DNA of 64,000 nucleotides from Labia minor (lineage: Eukaryota > Arthropoda > Insecta > Dermaptera > Spongiphoridae). Below the pieces are notes generated by a model. The model did no database searches. It worked only from the letters and a program-made list of their open reading frames with translations, and was not told the DNA's origin. The position numbers and the translations under genes are program-made. Below are positions 44,617 through 55,890 of the stretch, one piece after another. The stretch lies in assembly GCA_963082975.1 (NCBI GenBank), contig OY720348.1, forward strand, positions 75,727,719 to 75,791,718, given 5' to 3'. Every line of letters begins with the position of its first letter. Position 1 is the stretch's first letter.

Positions 44617-46680
44617 TTTATTATTATAATTATTATTATTAATTATTCAAAAAATTCTATCAACTAAAGAATTTATTTTATATAAAGGCTTATTATTTTA
44701 TTTATCAAAATTATATTAAGATAGATTATATAGAATTTAGTACTCTCTTTTAAAAACTAGGAATCGTTGATTTTAATTTTTTTTTATTGTTTTTAGAATT
44801 TTCCAAAACTCTTTTGAAATAAAATAAAATGATAAATAAAGATTTTGTTATTTAGTCGGTCACTCAGGTATTTGTTCATGGATATATATATGGATGGCAT
44901 ATATATCTGGTGGGAGATTATAATTAAATACGATATGGTTTATCGCGATCAAATAAAATAGATATTATGATTCAAATTAATAATTAATTGATAAGAAACA
45001 GAGAGAGAGGGGAAGAGTAATATTATAATGATAATTAGACTCAAAAAAATTATTTTTACTTTATATATAAAAAAAAAATATAATTTTCTTATTAAATATT
45101 CATCAAATAGTAAAAACAGTTTAAATAACTTTTATCTTTATTGTGTATCAACAATAAATAATAAAGATTAATGTATTTTTTTGTTATCTGTTTATTTATA
45201 TAATTTTGACAGTGTTTTTATTCGTATTTTTTAGGGGAAGCCGAAGGAGATGGGGTGGAAAGTAAATAGAAATTCACGTAATAAGAGAATATTATTTTTT
45301 TGTTCTTGTATTGCCAAATGAAATAAAAATATTAATCAAAACAAATAGTAGAAATAATATCGGAGTTTAAAACAAACTGACTACGATTATTCATCAGAGG
45401 GGGGGGGGGGGAAGTTGGAAATCATTTCAAATTTATTGATATCTTTATAGAGATCTATCAATGAAGACATACTGGTTCACTGTCAAAGAATGGTCCCTTT
45501 GCCCTAAATAAAAATCGATATTGGTGTCGAACATGGTATACTCTGTCATGGTTTGACTGATTTTTATGAAATTTTACACATATATGTATTTTTTCATGGA
45601 GAAAGTTTAGGTTATCAAATTAGTTGTAGCTCGACACTAGATGGCGCTGAAGCACATTAACTTCTATACCGTCAAACGGATCGCTATGAAAATATATATA
45701 TATATATATATATATATTCAAAATTTTTAAATAAATCAACATATATATATAAACATAATAATCCTTCTATTATGTTGTATAGTCCGAAATTTAAAATCAT
45801 TTATCTTCTTAACAAGTAATTTTGTAATTTGTAACCGTTTTTTATATTGTCTCGAATTCTATCGTCAGAAAGCCAAAAGAGGTCAACCATCTATACAAAA
45901 TTTATTTCCATCCATTTTTTTAAATTTTAATTAATATTTTAAAAACTTTTCAATATATCATGTGGGGGTGGTGGCAAAGTCGCATCCTCGTCATGATTTT
46001 TATATATATATATATCACGTGACTTATCCAATTTCTCCAAGAAATTGTTCGAGTGTCTATAATTTATCAGGGCAATCAATGGAGGAACAATTCATTAAAA
46101 TATTTCTACTCAAAGAAAAACAAATTCTTTCACCCGTTCAGGAATGGTTTCTCTCGCCTTTACTTTGCGTGGATTTATTTCTTATCTAATCGTAATTGTA
46201 TATTCATAGTGTTGCTATGACATCAAACACAAGTTTTATATTTATATATTTATTTTTAAACTTTATCATCTGGTTCTTTTTATTTATGTTTAATAGATCG
46301 GTGCGAAGTGGATTCTTTGGAAACAAAATGGTCCACGGTAGACCGGTTTTGTTAAGTGGCCTAATAATCAATCAATCTCCATCCCCTTGAATATCGTCCT
46401 CTTATCAATTTCAAAGCTAACTTCCAAAACATTCAGCAACGTTTTTCTTTGGATGAAAGCAAAAATGTAATGTTTTTCGTAAATGCTGTTTCGTTAACAT
46501 AAAATTTGGCATGTTTAACGCAATAAAAATAGATTAATTACGCTTTAACGAATAGTAAGTAACCTGCAATTATAATATGAAATATTAGCACTTTAAAATC
46601 CCGTAAGTGCGGCTGTAAAAGAAAGTTAAATACAAAAGTTACCCCATCTCATAGAAAAACCAAAAAATGATTTTTTATTT
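44613..46680. other. AT-rich region with minor repeat hints
   Basis: G-run at 45390-45401 and (AT)n at 45691-45717. At 45540-45650 the text TTTGACTGATTTTTATGAAA and CTAGATGGCGCTGAAGC resembles the conserved core of other Helentron-like families. Short frames at 45962-46390 lack domains. No gene assigned. Confidence 0.35.
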
Positions 46681-46790
46681 CACCAGTTAGTTTAATGTAA
46701 TAATAATGGATGGGGTTGAATTAAATTTTAATTCGACCTATACATACATATATATATATATAATTATTATTATATATCAGCCCCGGTTGT
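46681..46790 (-). repeat. Dispersed repeat F fragment, antisense
   Basis: Plus-strand CACCAGTTAGTTTAATGTAA through GGGGTTGAATTAAATTTTAA, an (AT)n tract and CAGCCCCGG is the reverse of the middle part of repeat F. Confidence 0.7.
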
Positions 46791-47629
46791 AATATATATA
46801 TATATATATATAAAGTGAAATAGGTTTGTAGAATTGGTTTGTTGAAGATTCTGATTCAAAAATCCCTGTTGGAATAATAAAAAAAATTGAAAATAAAATC
46901 GCAAGAGTTATATAAAAAAATCTTGTTGGGCCATTTCAAGTAAACTTCTTATTTGAAGTGATGTGAATGGTTGAATTGGTGAAATAGTCTAAAACTGTTC
47001 AAAAAACGAAATCATCCATCCCTTTACACAGTAAAATAAATAATCATTGGTTTATAGGAATATTGCATTATTCTTTATTTGCCTGATGCTCCAATAATAA
47101 ACAATCCGCTAATTGTAGCCAACTATTAATTGACGAAAAGAATTTAATTCCATTTTATTTTGTGTGAATCGCTCCTCTCGAAAATGCTTTCTTATTATTT
47201 CCAAATCTCTTCTCTTAATTAAAAGAAAAAAAAGCTCACTCGCTCCATTCATTCTTTCTGTAATTCGGTTTAATTCATAAAGAAAGAAAAAATTATATTA
47301 AATTTGCATTTAACGGATGATCATTAAAAAGTTTTTAATCAAATTGACAGGAAAAATAAATTCAAGTTGTGACGAAGAAACTGAAATCAAATGCACTGGC
47401 GTCGTATTTAATGACAGTTACGAATGCGAACATCTTGTCTCCTTCCCTCTCCCACCAGCTTCCCAATTTTCAGCAACCCTGTCTTTTTCCAATTATTAAC
47501 TAAAATTACAAATGAACCATTTCATGTTGAAATCATATATATACACCTATATATATATAATAAACAAATATTCCTCGATTTACAGTAAGAATATTTTTGT
47601 AAATAAATTTTCTCTTAAATATAGATTTA
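46791..47629. other. AT-rich region, nothing recognised
   Basis: (AT)n at 46795-46812. The 60-residue frame at 47317-47499 has no recognised domain. Confidence 0.45.
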
Positions 47630-48098
47630 CGAGGAGTATCTAAAAAGTTCGGTGAATGGTATAATAAAAACATTAAAAAGAGAATGTTAGTTGTAAATAC
47701 CTTTATTAACCTTCAAAATTCTCTCCACTTGCCACAACCCACTTCTGACAACGTTCATATAACGCTTGAAAACTGTATGAGAATTCTTGATGTGGAATCA
47801 TTCTCAGAATAGCCGTCACAACGTTCAGGCCGGCAATCCACCAACAGGACACCAGAAAACATTACTTACTGTGTCTTTGCTAATACCCAATTCTTCGGAT
47901 ATTAGTCGCAGAGTCAATCGCCGAGAACGATTCCACATCAAGACTTCTTCAACAGTTTTCAAGCGTTATACGAACGTTGTCCGAAGTGGGTTCTGGCTAG
48001 TGGAGAGTACTTTGAAGTTTAATAAAGGTATTTACAATTAACATTCTCTTTTGAATGTTTTTATCAGACCATTCACCGAACTTTTTAGACACACCTCG
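47630..48098. mobile_element. mariner-type foldback element with HTH remnant
   Basis: 469 bp flanked by TA on both sides. Its two arms are inverted repeats of about 170 bp (start CGAGGAGTATCTAAAAAG; end reversed CGAGGTGTGTCTAAAAAG) with roughly one mismatch in seven or eight. The unpaired centre, read on the minus strand, encodes SRRLTLRLISEELGISKDTV, the helix-turn-helix that mariner transposases use to bind DNA. The catalytic domain is missing. The structure suggests two mariner ends joined head to head around a short transposase piece. Confidence 0.85.
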
Positions 48099-48100
48099 TA

Positions 48101-49249
48101 TATTTATATATATATATATATAAATTAGTGTAAAATATATACGAATATAAAATATAATAAAATTATATATATAAGATGTATATAATACAATGTATATACA
48201 ATATTTCTTTAGATTAAAATATAAAATAAATGAAATTTTTTAAATACTAGTATATTAAAAATATATTATAAAAATTATAGAATATCTTTTTTTTGTATTT
48301 TTGAATGCATGTTAGACAAGAATAATAAATTAAAAATTTATAAATAAAACAAATAAATAATATATTCTATTAATTTTAATATATTATCTATATCTATCAT
48401 CTATCTATTTATCTATCTATATATCTATATAAAGGAATCAGATTTGAGAATAAAGAAATTTTTTTGGTTTTATGAATAATATAAATTAATGTTTTCTATT
48501 TATACTAAAGTAGAAATAAGTATATTTATTTATCTACTTTCACGGTTTATATATATATATATATATATATAAAATTTATTGTTATTATAAAAGATACTAT
48601 TTTAGAATACGATATTTATTTAATCCAGGAAGGAAGTAAATGGGTGTGACATAAATTGAATCAGTTAAGGCGCAATAAAGAGATAAGATAACCTATTTTT
48701 ATGAACAATGCAAAAACTTTTTTCTCTTTCTTTAATTTTTTTTTTTTGTTTTTTGTTTTTTTTTGTTTTTGTGTTTTATATATTCATATACTAATACAAA
48801 GAATATTCATATTTTTGATTATAAAGCAAAATTATGTTTGTTGGTCTACGTATTTTTTTTTTTTTTTTTTGAGCGCCTCGTTGTTGTTTGGGTCTTTATG
48901 AATTTTTATTCTTCAAATATTCATTTAAAAAAGTAAAATCTGAATCCCTTGAGCAATTTAATGAGGAAATATAACGTTCTCGTAATAAAGATACTTTTAT
49001 TTTCTTCCAAAAAAAAGTAATTTTTTAATTTAGTTTCTTTTGTGTCATATAAATATATATATATATATATTATAGAGTGTAGTATAATATAGCCAGTTCT
49101 TTTATTTATATTAATGAAAATTATTATTATTATTATTATTTGAAAGTACAATATATTAACAAATTATTTTAAAATTGTAATAAAAAATAATAGTAATATA
49201 AAAAGAATTTATATTTATTAATAATATATATATATATAAATAAGAAATA

Positions 49250-49288
<39 letters not shown>

Positions 49289-49481
49289 TTAAATTATAAC
49301 TAATTCTATAACAATTAAATAAATAAAAACCATTTAATCTACAAGCAAATAAATAATAAAGGTTTGTTGTTGTTATTATTATTATTACACTGATTATTCA
49401 AAGTGCATTTAATCTAATCTTAAGTCCATTTAAGTGCCACCTTTTTTTATATCAATGTCAAGATTTTAATATAATAAGGAG
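48101..49481. other. Extremely AT-rich region
   Basis: Dominated by (AT)n, poly-T and ATT runs (48548-48572, 48850-48870, 49053-49070, 49254-49284). The open frames here are translations of these runs. Confidence 0.6.
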
Positions 49482-49712
49482 GTAGCTAGCCGAGAGTGTA
49501 GCGTGGCAATTTTTTACACAAGAAGTCGGCGTTCGATTCCAACTAAGAACAAATTTTTATAATAAATTCAATTTAATATCAGCTGCCTCCGGCTCGAGTA
49601 GTTGTCAGTTCCTGGTTCTATACATGCGGAAGGCAACGGAAAACCACCACATTAATATTCCCAAGTAAAATCATGATGATGACCAAACTCCGAATGGCAC
49701 ATTTAAGAAGAA
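49482..49712 (+). mobile_element. Second tRNA-derived SINE family
   Basis: The tRNA-like head GTAGCTAGCCGAGAGTGTAG, with B box GCGTTCGATTCC about 40 nt later, is followed by a body containing GGAAGGCAACGGAAAACCAC and ATCATGATGATGA. It ends with an AAG/AATAAT-rich tail. The body phrase is of a type common in invertebrate SINEs. Only one copy is in the window and no clear duplication was found. Confidence 0.65.
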
Positions 49713-51103
49713 GAATAATAATTACTATACATGTATGGTCATTTTTTTCTATTGGAATATTTTTTATCAGAGCTAATCCTAGGCTGGGGAGAGCAAGAGA
49801 AAGAGAGAGAGAGAGATCGTGGTCATCTTCTAAAAATAAATAAGCATTGATGAAATTCTATTCTTTCCAAATTTAAAATTTAATTGATTTAGGGTTATTT
49901 CTTTTATGTTTTGTTATTTATATGAAGTAAATTTTTCTTAATAATTATTATTAAATTAAATTATTTTATTTCTTCTTCTTCCTAATTTTTTTTTCTTTTT
50001 TTTGTTAATTTAAACCAATTCATTAAAAGTTCCATGTCAAATGAATGGAAAATATTTTCGAATAGAGCAACAAACAAAACAGCCCTGATCCCTCTTATCT
50101 TCTAAATAATGAATTTGTTTCGTTATATAATAAACGAGACTGAGTAATAACCATAATTAATTTCAGTTTTTTTTTCTCTCTCTCTCAAGACTGAGAAGTT
50201 GATCATAAAATAAGGACTTTATGCGACGAGAAGAGAAGCCTCTGCTGCTGCTGCTGTCTTTTTGGTATTTTTTTTTATTTTATCCCTGTCATCAAAGGTA
50301 TAGAAAGCTCTTCGAGCTGAAATGCTTTACATGAAGCCCCTTTACCCTTTCATCCGGGGGGCACTAAAAGATCGAACGAAACATTCTCCTAAGAAAAAAA
50401 AAAATTTTTTTTTTTTTTAAGTGGGAAAATGACATAAAGTCAAAAAAAACTATACATCTCCATATCTAGTCAATCCTTCACTGTCATAAGAACTTGACAA
50501 CATGGGCTTTCATTTAAGTTGACAATCGGGAGAGATTAACTGGATGGTTTGAACAAAGAAGGGATGATTAAAAAATTGGAGTCAGTAATATACAATTCGA
50601 GTTATAACAAATACGATAGATTATTGCTTGCAGTGAAAAAAGTATAATATCATTTTAATGCCTTAAAGAAAAAATAATTTATTTTTTCATTCATTTAAAT
50701 ATTTTTTTTATTAAATAAATACTATCAATAAATTGTAGATTGTAGATTCATAAATGTATATAACTAGAAAAATTTAAAAATTTATTCAGAAAAAAGAAAA
50801 ATGTTATTTAGGTTCCTGTCAAAGTTTTGATTATGAAAATTAATTCACGGTTTCACATATTTTTTTTGAGATTGGAATCTCAACGTTTCCGTGCCATTTT
50901 CTCTATATAAGCAATTCTATACAAGCATCTTTTTTAGTTCAACTGTTCTTTATAAGCAACTTATTTTTTTTAAAGCTAAATATTTAAGTTGACAGCTGTT
51001 AACAACTATATAACCTTAAATTGTAAATAGTTATTGGACTATTATTGTGTTTTGTGCTGCCAGTATTGAAGTTAATTTCTGTTAATTAGAATAGTTATTT
51101 ATA
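49713..51103. other. AT-rich region
   Basis: (GA)n at 49795-49816 and (CTG)4 at 50242-50253. 50880-51000 contains CTATATAAGCAATTC and TTCTTTATAAGCAAC, phrases resembling the pogo-like end at 51762-51782. The mariner at 51104 may thus sit inside an older pogo-like MITE. No gene recognised. Confidence 0.35.
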
Positions 51104-51619
51104 TTAGGTGGTTCTGAAAGTAATTTCGGTTTTTTCCGCCAGGGGATTTAATTATGTTTTCGAACACAACTTCACACTTTAGCCGCATAATCATTATGTT
51201 TGGAGAGTTAATATAGCAATCTTATGTGTGAAAAAGTTCAATTGAATCTACGCAGTAGTTGTATGGTGGGTGCCATTTTAAATACGAAAGCCATAAGCAG
51301 CATTTTCGTCCTATTTTAATTTTTTCCTATAGAATAGAGAAGATATTTTGACAATACGCCAGTGTCAGAACTGATTTGCAAAATTTAGATCCGGCAATTT
51401 TCATGTCGAAGATGCACCACCTACTGGAAGGCCGGTTGAAGCTGATAAAGACACGATAAAGGCATTCGTTGATATTTTAGATTGTAAAACCTTTACTTCA
51501 AATGAAGAGGTTAAAAAAATCATCTGGATCAGTTTTTTCCCAGCAAATTTTTATTCATTATACAAAGATTGTCTTTCAGTTTTACAAAAAAAGATGAAAT
51601 TACTTTTCGAATAACCTAA
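51104..51619 (+). mobile_element. mariner relic (TTAGGT-type ends), 516 bp
   Basis: Left TTAGGTGGTTCTGAAAGTAA and right (reversed) TTAGGTTATTCGAAAAGTAA are inverted ends, with TA outside both. The middle codes in broken frames for the mariner N-terminal segment (a 'KFRSGNFHVEDAP' then 'TGRPVEADKD' stretch around 51385-51450). The catalytic domain is deleted. The ends resemble those of the cecropia-type mariners (recognition, not search). Confidence 0.75.
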
Positions 51620-52009
51620 TATTTATTCTGACACAGTCTAGTTAGTAAAAGAAATAAGGAAAAATATTTTCCAGATTGTAAGTATTTTATACTCCTTTTT
51701 TCCCTATAAGCAACTTTTCCCAAAAATAATTTTTTTTTTAAGTTGGTTCAAATGAGTTCCTTATATAGAGCGTTCACTGTATTTAGATTCTAAGTCTTAG
51801 TTTCTGTGACCAAGACCCATAGTTGATATTTTTTGTTGAATGAATAAGTAATGTTTGATATTTTGAAGATCTGATAAATCCCAGGCATAGGCCTGGTATA
51901 GATACTAATAAACTTGGTGCGACTCATATAAGGAGAGAACATTACTCTACAGATCATCCAAAAATACCAGTAACGACTCTTGATCACCCAGCTAATACAC
52001 AGAATACGA
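51620..52009. other. AT-rich region with a pogo-like right end
   Basis: 51700-51782 ends GAGTTCCTTATATAGAGCG then TTCACTGTA, similar in layout to 110-152. The 65-residue minus frame at 51790-51987 has no domain. Confidence 0.3.
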
Positions 52010-52090
52010 AAATTCTCTTGAAGATGTCATGAAAACATGCACCGAAACGTTAAGATTCGTTTCTCACAAAAATACTTGAATACAATTTGG
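52010..52090 (+). mobile_element. Terminal fragment resembling a Penelope-like element
   Basis: CTTGAAGATGTCATGAAAAC followed by CACCGAAACGTTAAGATTCG resembles the 'GAAGATG..stem..CGAAACGTT' phrase of Penelope-like retroelement ends. Phrase-level evidence only. Confidence 0.3.
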
Positions 52091-53439
52091 AAATAACTCT
52101 TATATACCATACCTATATATAACTGACAGTTCATTGACTCAAAATCTAATCATGCCTGCTTAATGATTTTATTTTTTGTTTTATAGAATCTTTTTAATGG
52201 GTTGATATTTCTGGCTTCAAACTCTCAACGTTTCAATTTGGCAATAATATCGTTGCGACTATGCTATCCATGCATATCTATATATATATATATATATATA
52301 TGAATAAATGAAACACTTGATTTTCATTTAAAAACATATAATTATATTTATAGAAGATATTTTTTAACTGACTCTGATGTAAAAAGAGATCAAAAGATCA
52401 CACGCAACTAACTAATTATTCTTTGGAGAAAGACGAAGAATTTGATCTTTTTTTATTCTTAAGTTAAATAAATAAAAATATTTTAGAATTTTATCTAATA
52501 ATAAAACAAACATACAAACAAAAACCATTAATAAGATAATTACTAAAGAATTAATTTATTTGTTAAAAAAAATGTAGGTAGATAATATTACATTATCTTC
52601 ATTGTAAATAAATATTTTATGTTCCATTAAGAGAATAATTTTCTTGAAGATATTATACGATAATTTTTCCAATTCATAAGAAAAATAATTGGAATCGTCC
52701 CCGGGGATTCAAAATGATTAGATAGCATATTATCATAATCTGTCATCGGGAGATAATTTTAGGACCAATACCCAATTTATTAAGTATTTAAATATACAGC
52801 GGTTAAAATAAACAAATGTTCTTCTAGAAACCAAACTGAAATAAACAGAAAAGAACGTAACGATTTATTTTGTATCTCTCATTTTCTATTTTATCATTCT
52901 CACTGATAAAAATAGACTATTTCCAAAATTTAATCCAATTGATTGAAAATGTAGGTATATTTTTAATGAAACATGGAATTAGAATATGTTCCTATATTGC
53001 TATATATATATATATACACGTATATATATTTATACATATACATATATATATATATATATATATATTTGTATATAGTTTGCATGATACACACAACTACAAT
53101 ATATATGTAAATTAAATAAAAAGGAATTTGTTTGTTTTGTAATGATTCCGTTAATAAATACGCTAAGTTTATAAAATAATTTTTGACGTGTTTTAAGGTT
53201 GTACTTGCTGCCTTGCATAAATTCAACATGAAGTAAAGACAGACACGAATGGAGGAAATTATTGATTTTACTATAAAATTACAATAAACGAACAATTAAA
53301 TATGCGAGAGAGGAAAAAATTATTTTATAAAAACAATTGATCTCGCTTGAGAAATTCATTGAACACTCCAATGAGACAAAATAATGCATTTATTTATTAG
53401 AAAAAAATTTTAAAAAAATCGTGAATAACTTCTAAAAAA
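52091..53439. other. AT-rich region
   Basis: (AT)n at 52277-52302 and 52999-53066. The 81-, 110- and 62-residue frames around 52870-53295 run through the (AT)n and are not credible. Confidence 0.55.
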
Positions 53440-54043
53440 TAAGTTGACCTGTGGCTAGGCACAGAACCGACCGACGGTTTGAAATAAATTAATTTCCAGC
53501 TACAGAAACAATTTCAAATAATTTAAATTTATCTATTAATGCAATAAAAACAGATAGGCATAGAACATACATATTTTTAATTTTATTTTATTTATAACAT
53601 ATAAGGAGGCGCTGACTGTGACGTCATATAATTTTAAATTAAAAAAAAACTAATGAAGATGATTTTTTCCGAGGATAAAACCAATACAAAATGCATGATT
53701 CGTGGAGATATGCAAAAAATCTCCTCATCTGAAAATAACCCTTCCCTTCCTATCGTCGATCGCTAATACTACCACTTCCGGTTTCCGGATATACACCAAA
53801 AGTTGATCCATTCATCATACTGATACATTAATTAAATATACCAAATTTTATCAAAATCCGTTGAGCCGTTCAAGCTGTACACATCTATACGGACGGACGA
53901 ACGCACGGACAGACGGACGGAGAGACATTATGCTAAAAATCTTTTTTCTGTTAAGAAAATGCATGATTCGTGGAGATATGTAAAAATCTCCACATGTGAA
54001 ATTTGGTGTGAAAACAATACCTCCCTTACTATAGTCGGTCGGT
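53440..54043 (-). mobile_element. Helentron-like (HINE) family 2, copy d
   Basis: Antisense, full length. Starts AAGTTGACCTGTGGCTAGGC and ends AGTCGGTCGGT before A-run. The tetranucleotide array is partly decayed (GGACGGACGAACGCACGG, 53891-53925). The 3' interior is shortened around the TGACGTCA motif. Confidence 0.86.
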
Positions 54044-55277
54044 AAAAACATGAGTAATAATTATAATAAAATGATCATAATTAAAAACAAAACACGAATA
54101 AATAGATCATTTTTACTTTTTATTTATACATATAAGTATAGTTTAAATATATGTTTTAAATAAGTAAATAGATTAAATTAAAAACAATTAATATTATTAG
54201 AATAATTCAAAAAATTGGTTAATTTTTTAAATCATCACGGTACTGTACGATTCATACTTATCCATACAAATAAAACAAGAGTATGTAAAAAATAAAATAA
54301 AAATTATTTAAAAATACCTTCTTTCTTTGGATTTTATACATATTCTATAAAATTATCATTATTAAATAATAAAAATCAAGAAATATTGTAAAATCAAAGT
54401 CTGGTAGGAAAAAATGTATATTCCCAATAAAATTTATTTAATATAAACTATGATAATTTATTATTTTTTAACCTGTATCTAATAGAATAGAAAATAATGA
54501 TATACAGATCATTGGTACAAATTTGGTATAGATATAAATATATATATAGTATCATGAAACAAACAAAAAAAAATAGTATTTTGATAAGAACAAAAATGGT
54601 ATGTATTTGTGATGTTTTTTTTTTTGTTCCGGAAGATAAGGAATCAAAAAATAAGAGAGGCATGACCCGGACCGATTATATAGTTTTTGAATAAGTATAT
54701 TCAGTTATTGATCCACATCTGCGTAATGATTGATGACTTGGAAAACGTGACATAAGGATGGAAAGAAGGATAAAAATATTAAAATACAGTACCTAAATTT
54801 CCATGAATATTTATGGAGAAAACTAGAATTCAGTACCAGAGGGCATTAGCACATGGAAAGAAACAATGACTGGAATGCTGCTGTTGACATCCAAATTAAG
54901 ACCAGCCAAGCCAAAAATATATCCATTATTTTAAAGGGTGGAAGGAACAAGAATGGCAGCCAACAATAATGAATGATTAGTACAGGAAGTGAAGATCGAA
55001 ACAGACTTGGGAAGAATATAAGTAGCACGATAAAAAAATGAATAACATTAAAGAAAATAGTCGAATTAAGATAGAAAACAATAGAAAATAGTACTCAGAG
55101 CAATTTGAAAAGAGATTGAAATCTGTTCAATTCGGTTCTAAAACGGGTCACCGATGTTATTTATAAACCATGAAATGTAAAATGTGAAATAAAATTCGAA
55201 TATTATATAATTTTCCAAATGATTGATAGTTTACCAAATTTTATCAAAACTTTATTCGAAATCAACTTTTCTTCATT

Positions 55278-55321
<44 letters not shown>

Positions 55322-55692
55322 CTTGACGAAATTGATTGAGATTCAATCATTCAATTAAAACCAGTAGTTTATTTGTAGTACCCCCCATAAGACTTTACAA
55401 TCGAGATATACAGTAGTTGAATAATTATAATTTTATTTTTTTAAATAAATTATAATATGAAAAATTAATATATTTAAAGTTATATAGTTTAATGTTAAAA
55501 AATAACAATATTTTTAAAATTGTATAAAATGTAAAAGAAAAAAATATTTATTAAAGAGGGGACATTAAAACCATTAATAATAGGAATCGAATGATGAAAT
55601 AAAAATAATAGAAAAGTAAAATGAAGTAAGTGATGAAAAGCTAATTGTAATTCTGATTCACTTCCGATAGTCGATTTTTGACAAATCTCCAC
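54044..55692. other. AT-rich region
   Basis: (AT)n at about 55278-55319. 54840-55020 is less biased and carries a 60-residue minus frame with no domain. Nothing assigned. Confidence 0.45.
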
Positions 55693-55890
55693 GTTTCAAG
55701 TCATTTTGATTCCAAAAGAGTGGTTGAGTCCTGTTGACGTATGTATTGTCGGGGGGGGGGGAGGATAAATGTGATAAGAAGGAGGTGAATTTGTTCATAA
55801 AATGTCTGCACCCTCGGCAACACATACGTCAACGGGACTCCACCACTCTTTAGGAATCAAAATGACTTGAAATCTCTGGCGAGATAGTAA
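55693..55890. repeat. Long inverted repeat next to a Helentron-like 5' tip
   Basis: Arms 55693-55744 and 55822-55872 are inverted copies with only a few mismatches (TTTCAAGTCATTTTGATTCC / GACGTATGT), around a loop of about 77 bp that includes a 12-G run. The right arm runs straight into CTCTGGCGAGATAGTAAAAA, the reversed 5' tip of family 1, so a related element with a different body may start here. Confidence 0.75.

Noticed and set aside
48701-49151. Phe-rich and Ile/Tyr-rich frames suggesting membrane proteins
   Set aside because: Produced by poly-T and (AT)n runs on both strands.
52870-53295. Overlapping 81-, 110- and 62-residue frames
   Set aside because: They exist because (AT)n tracts lack stops in these frames; the peptides are runs of I, Y and H with no domain.
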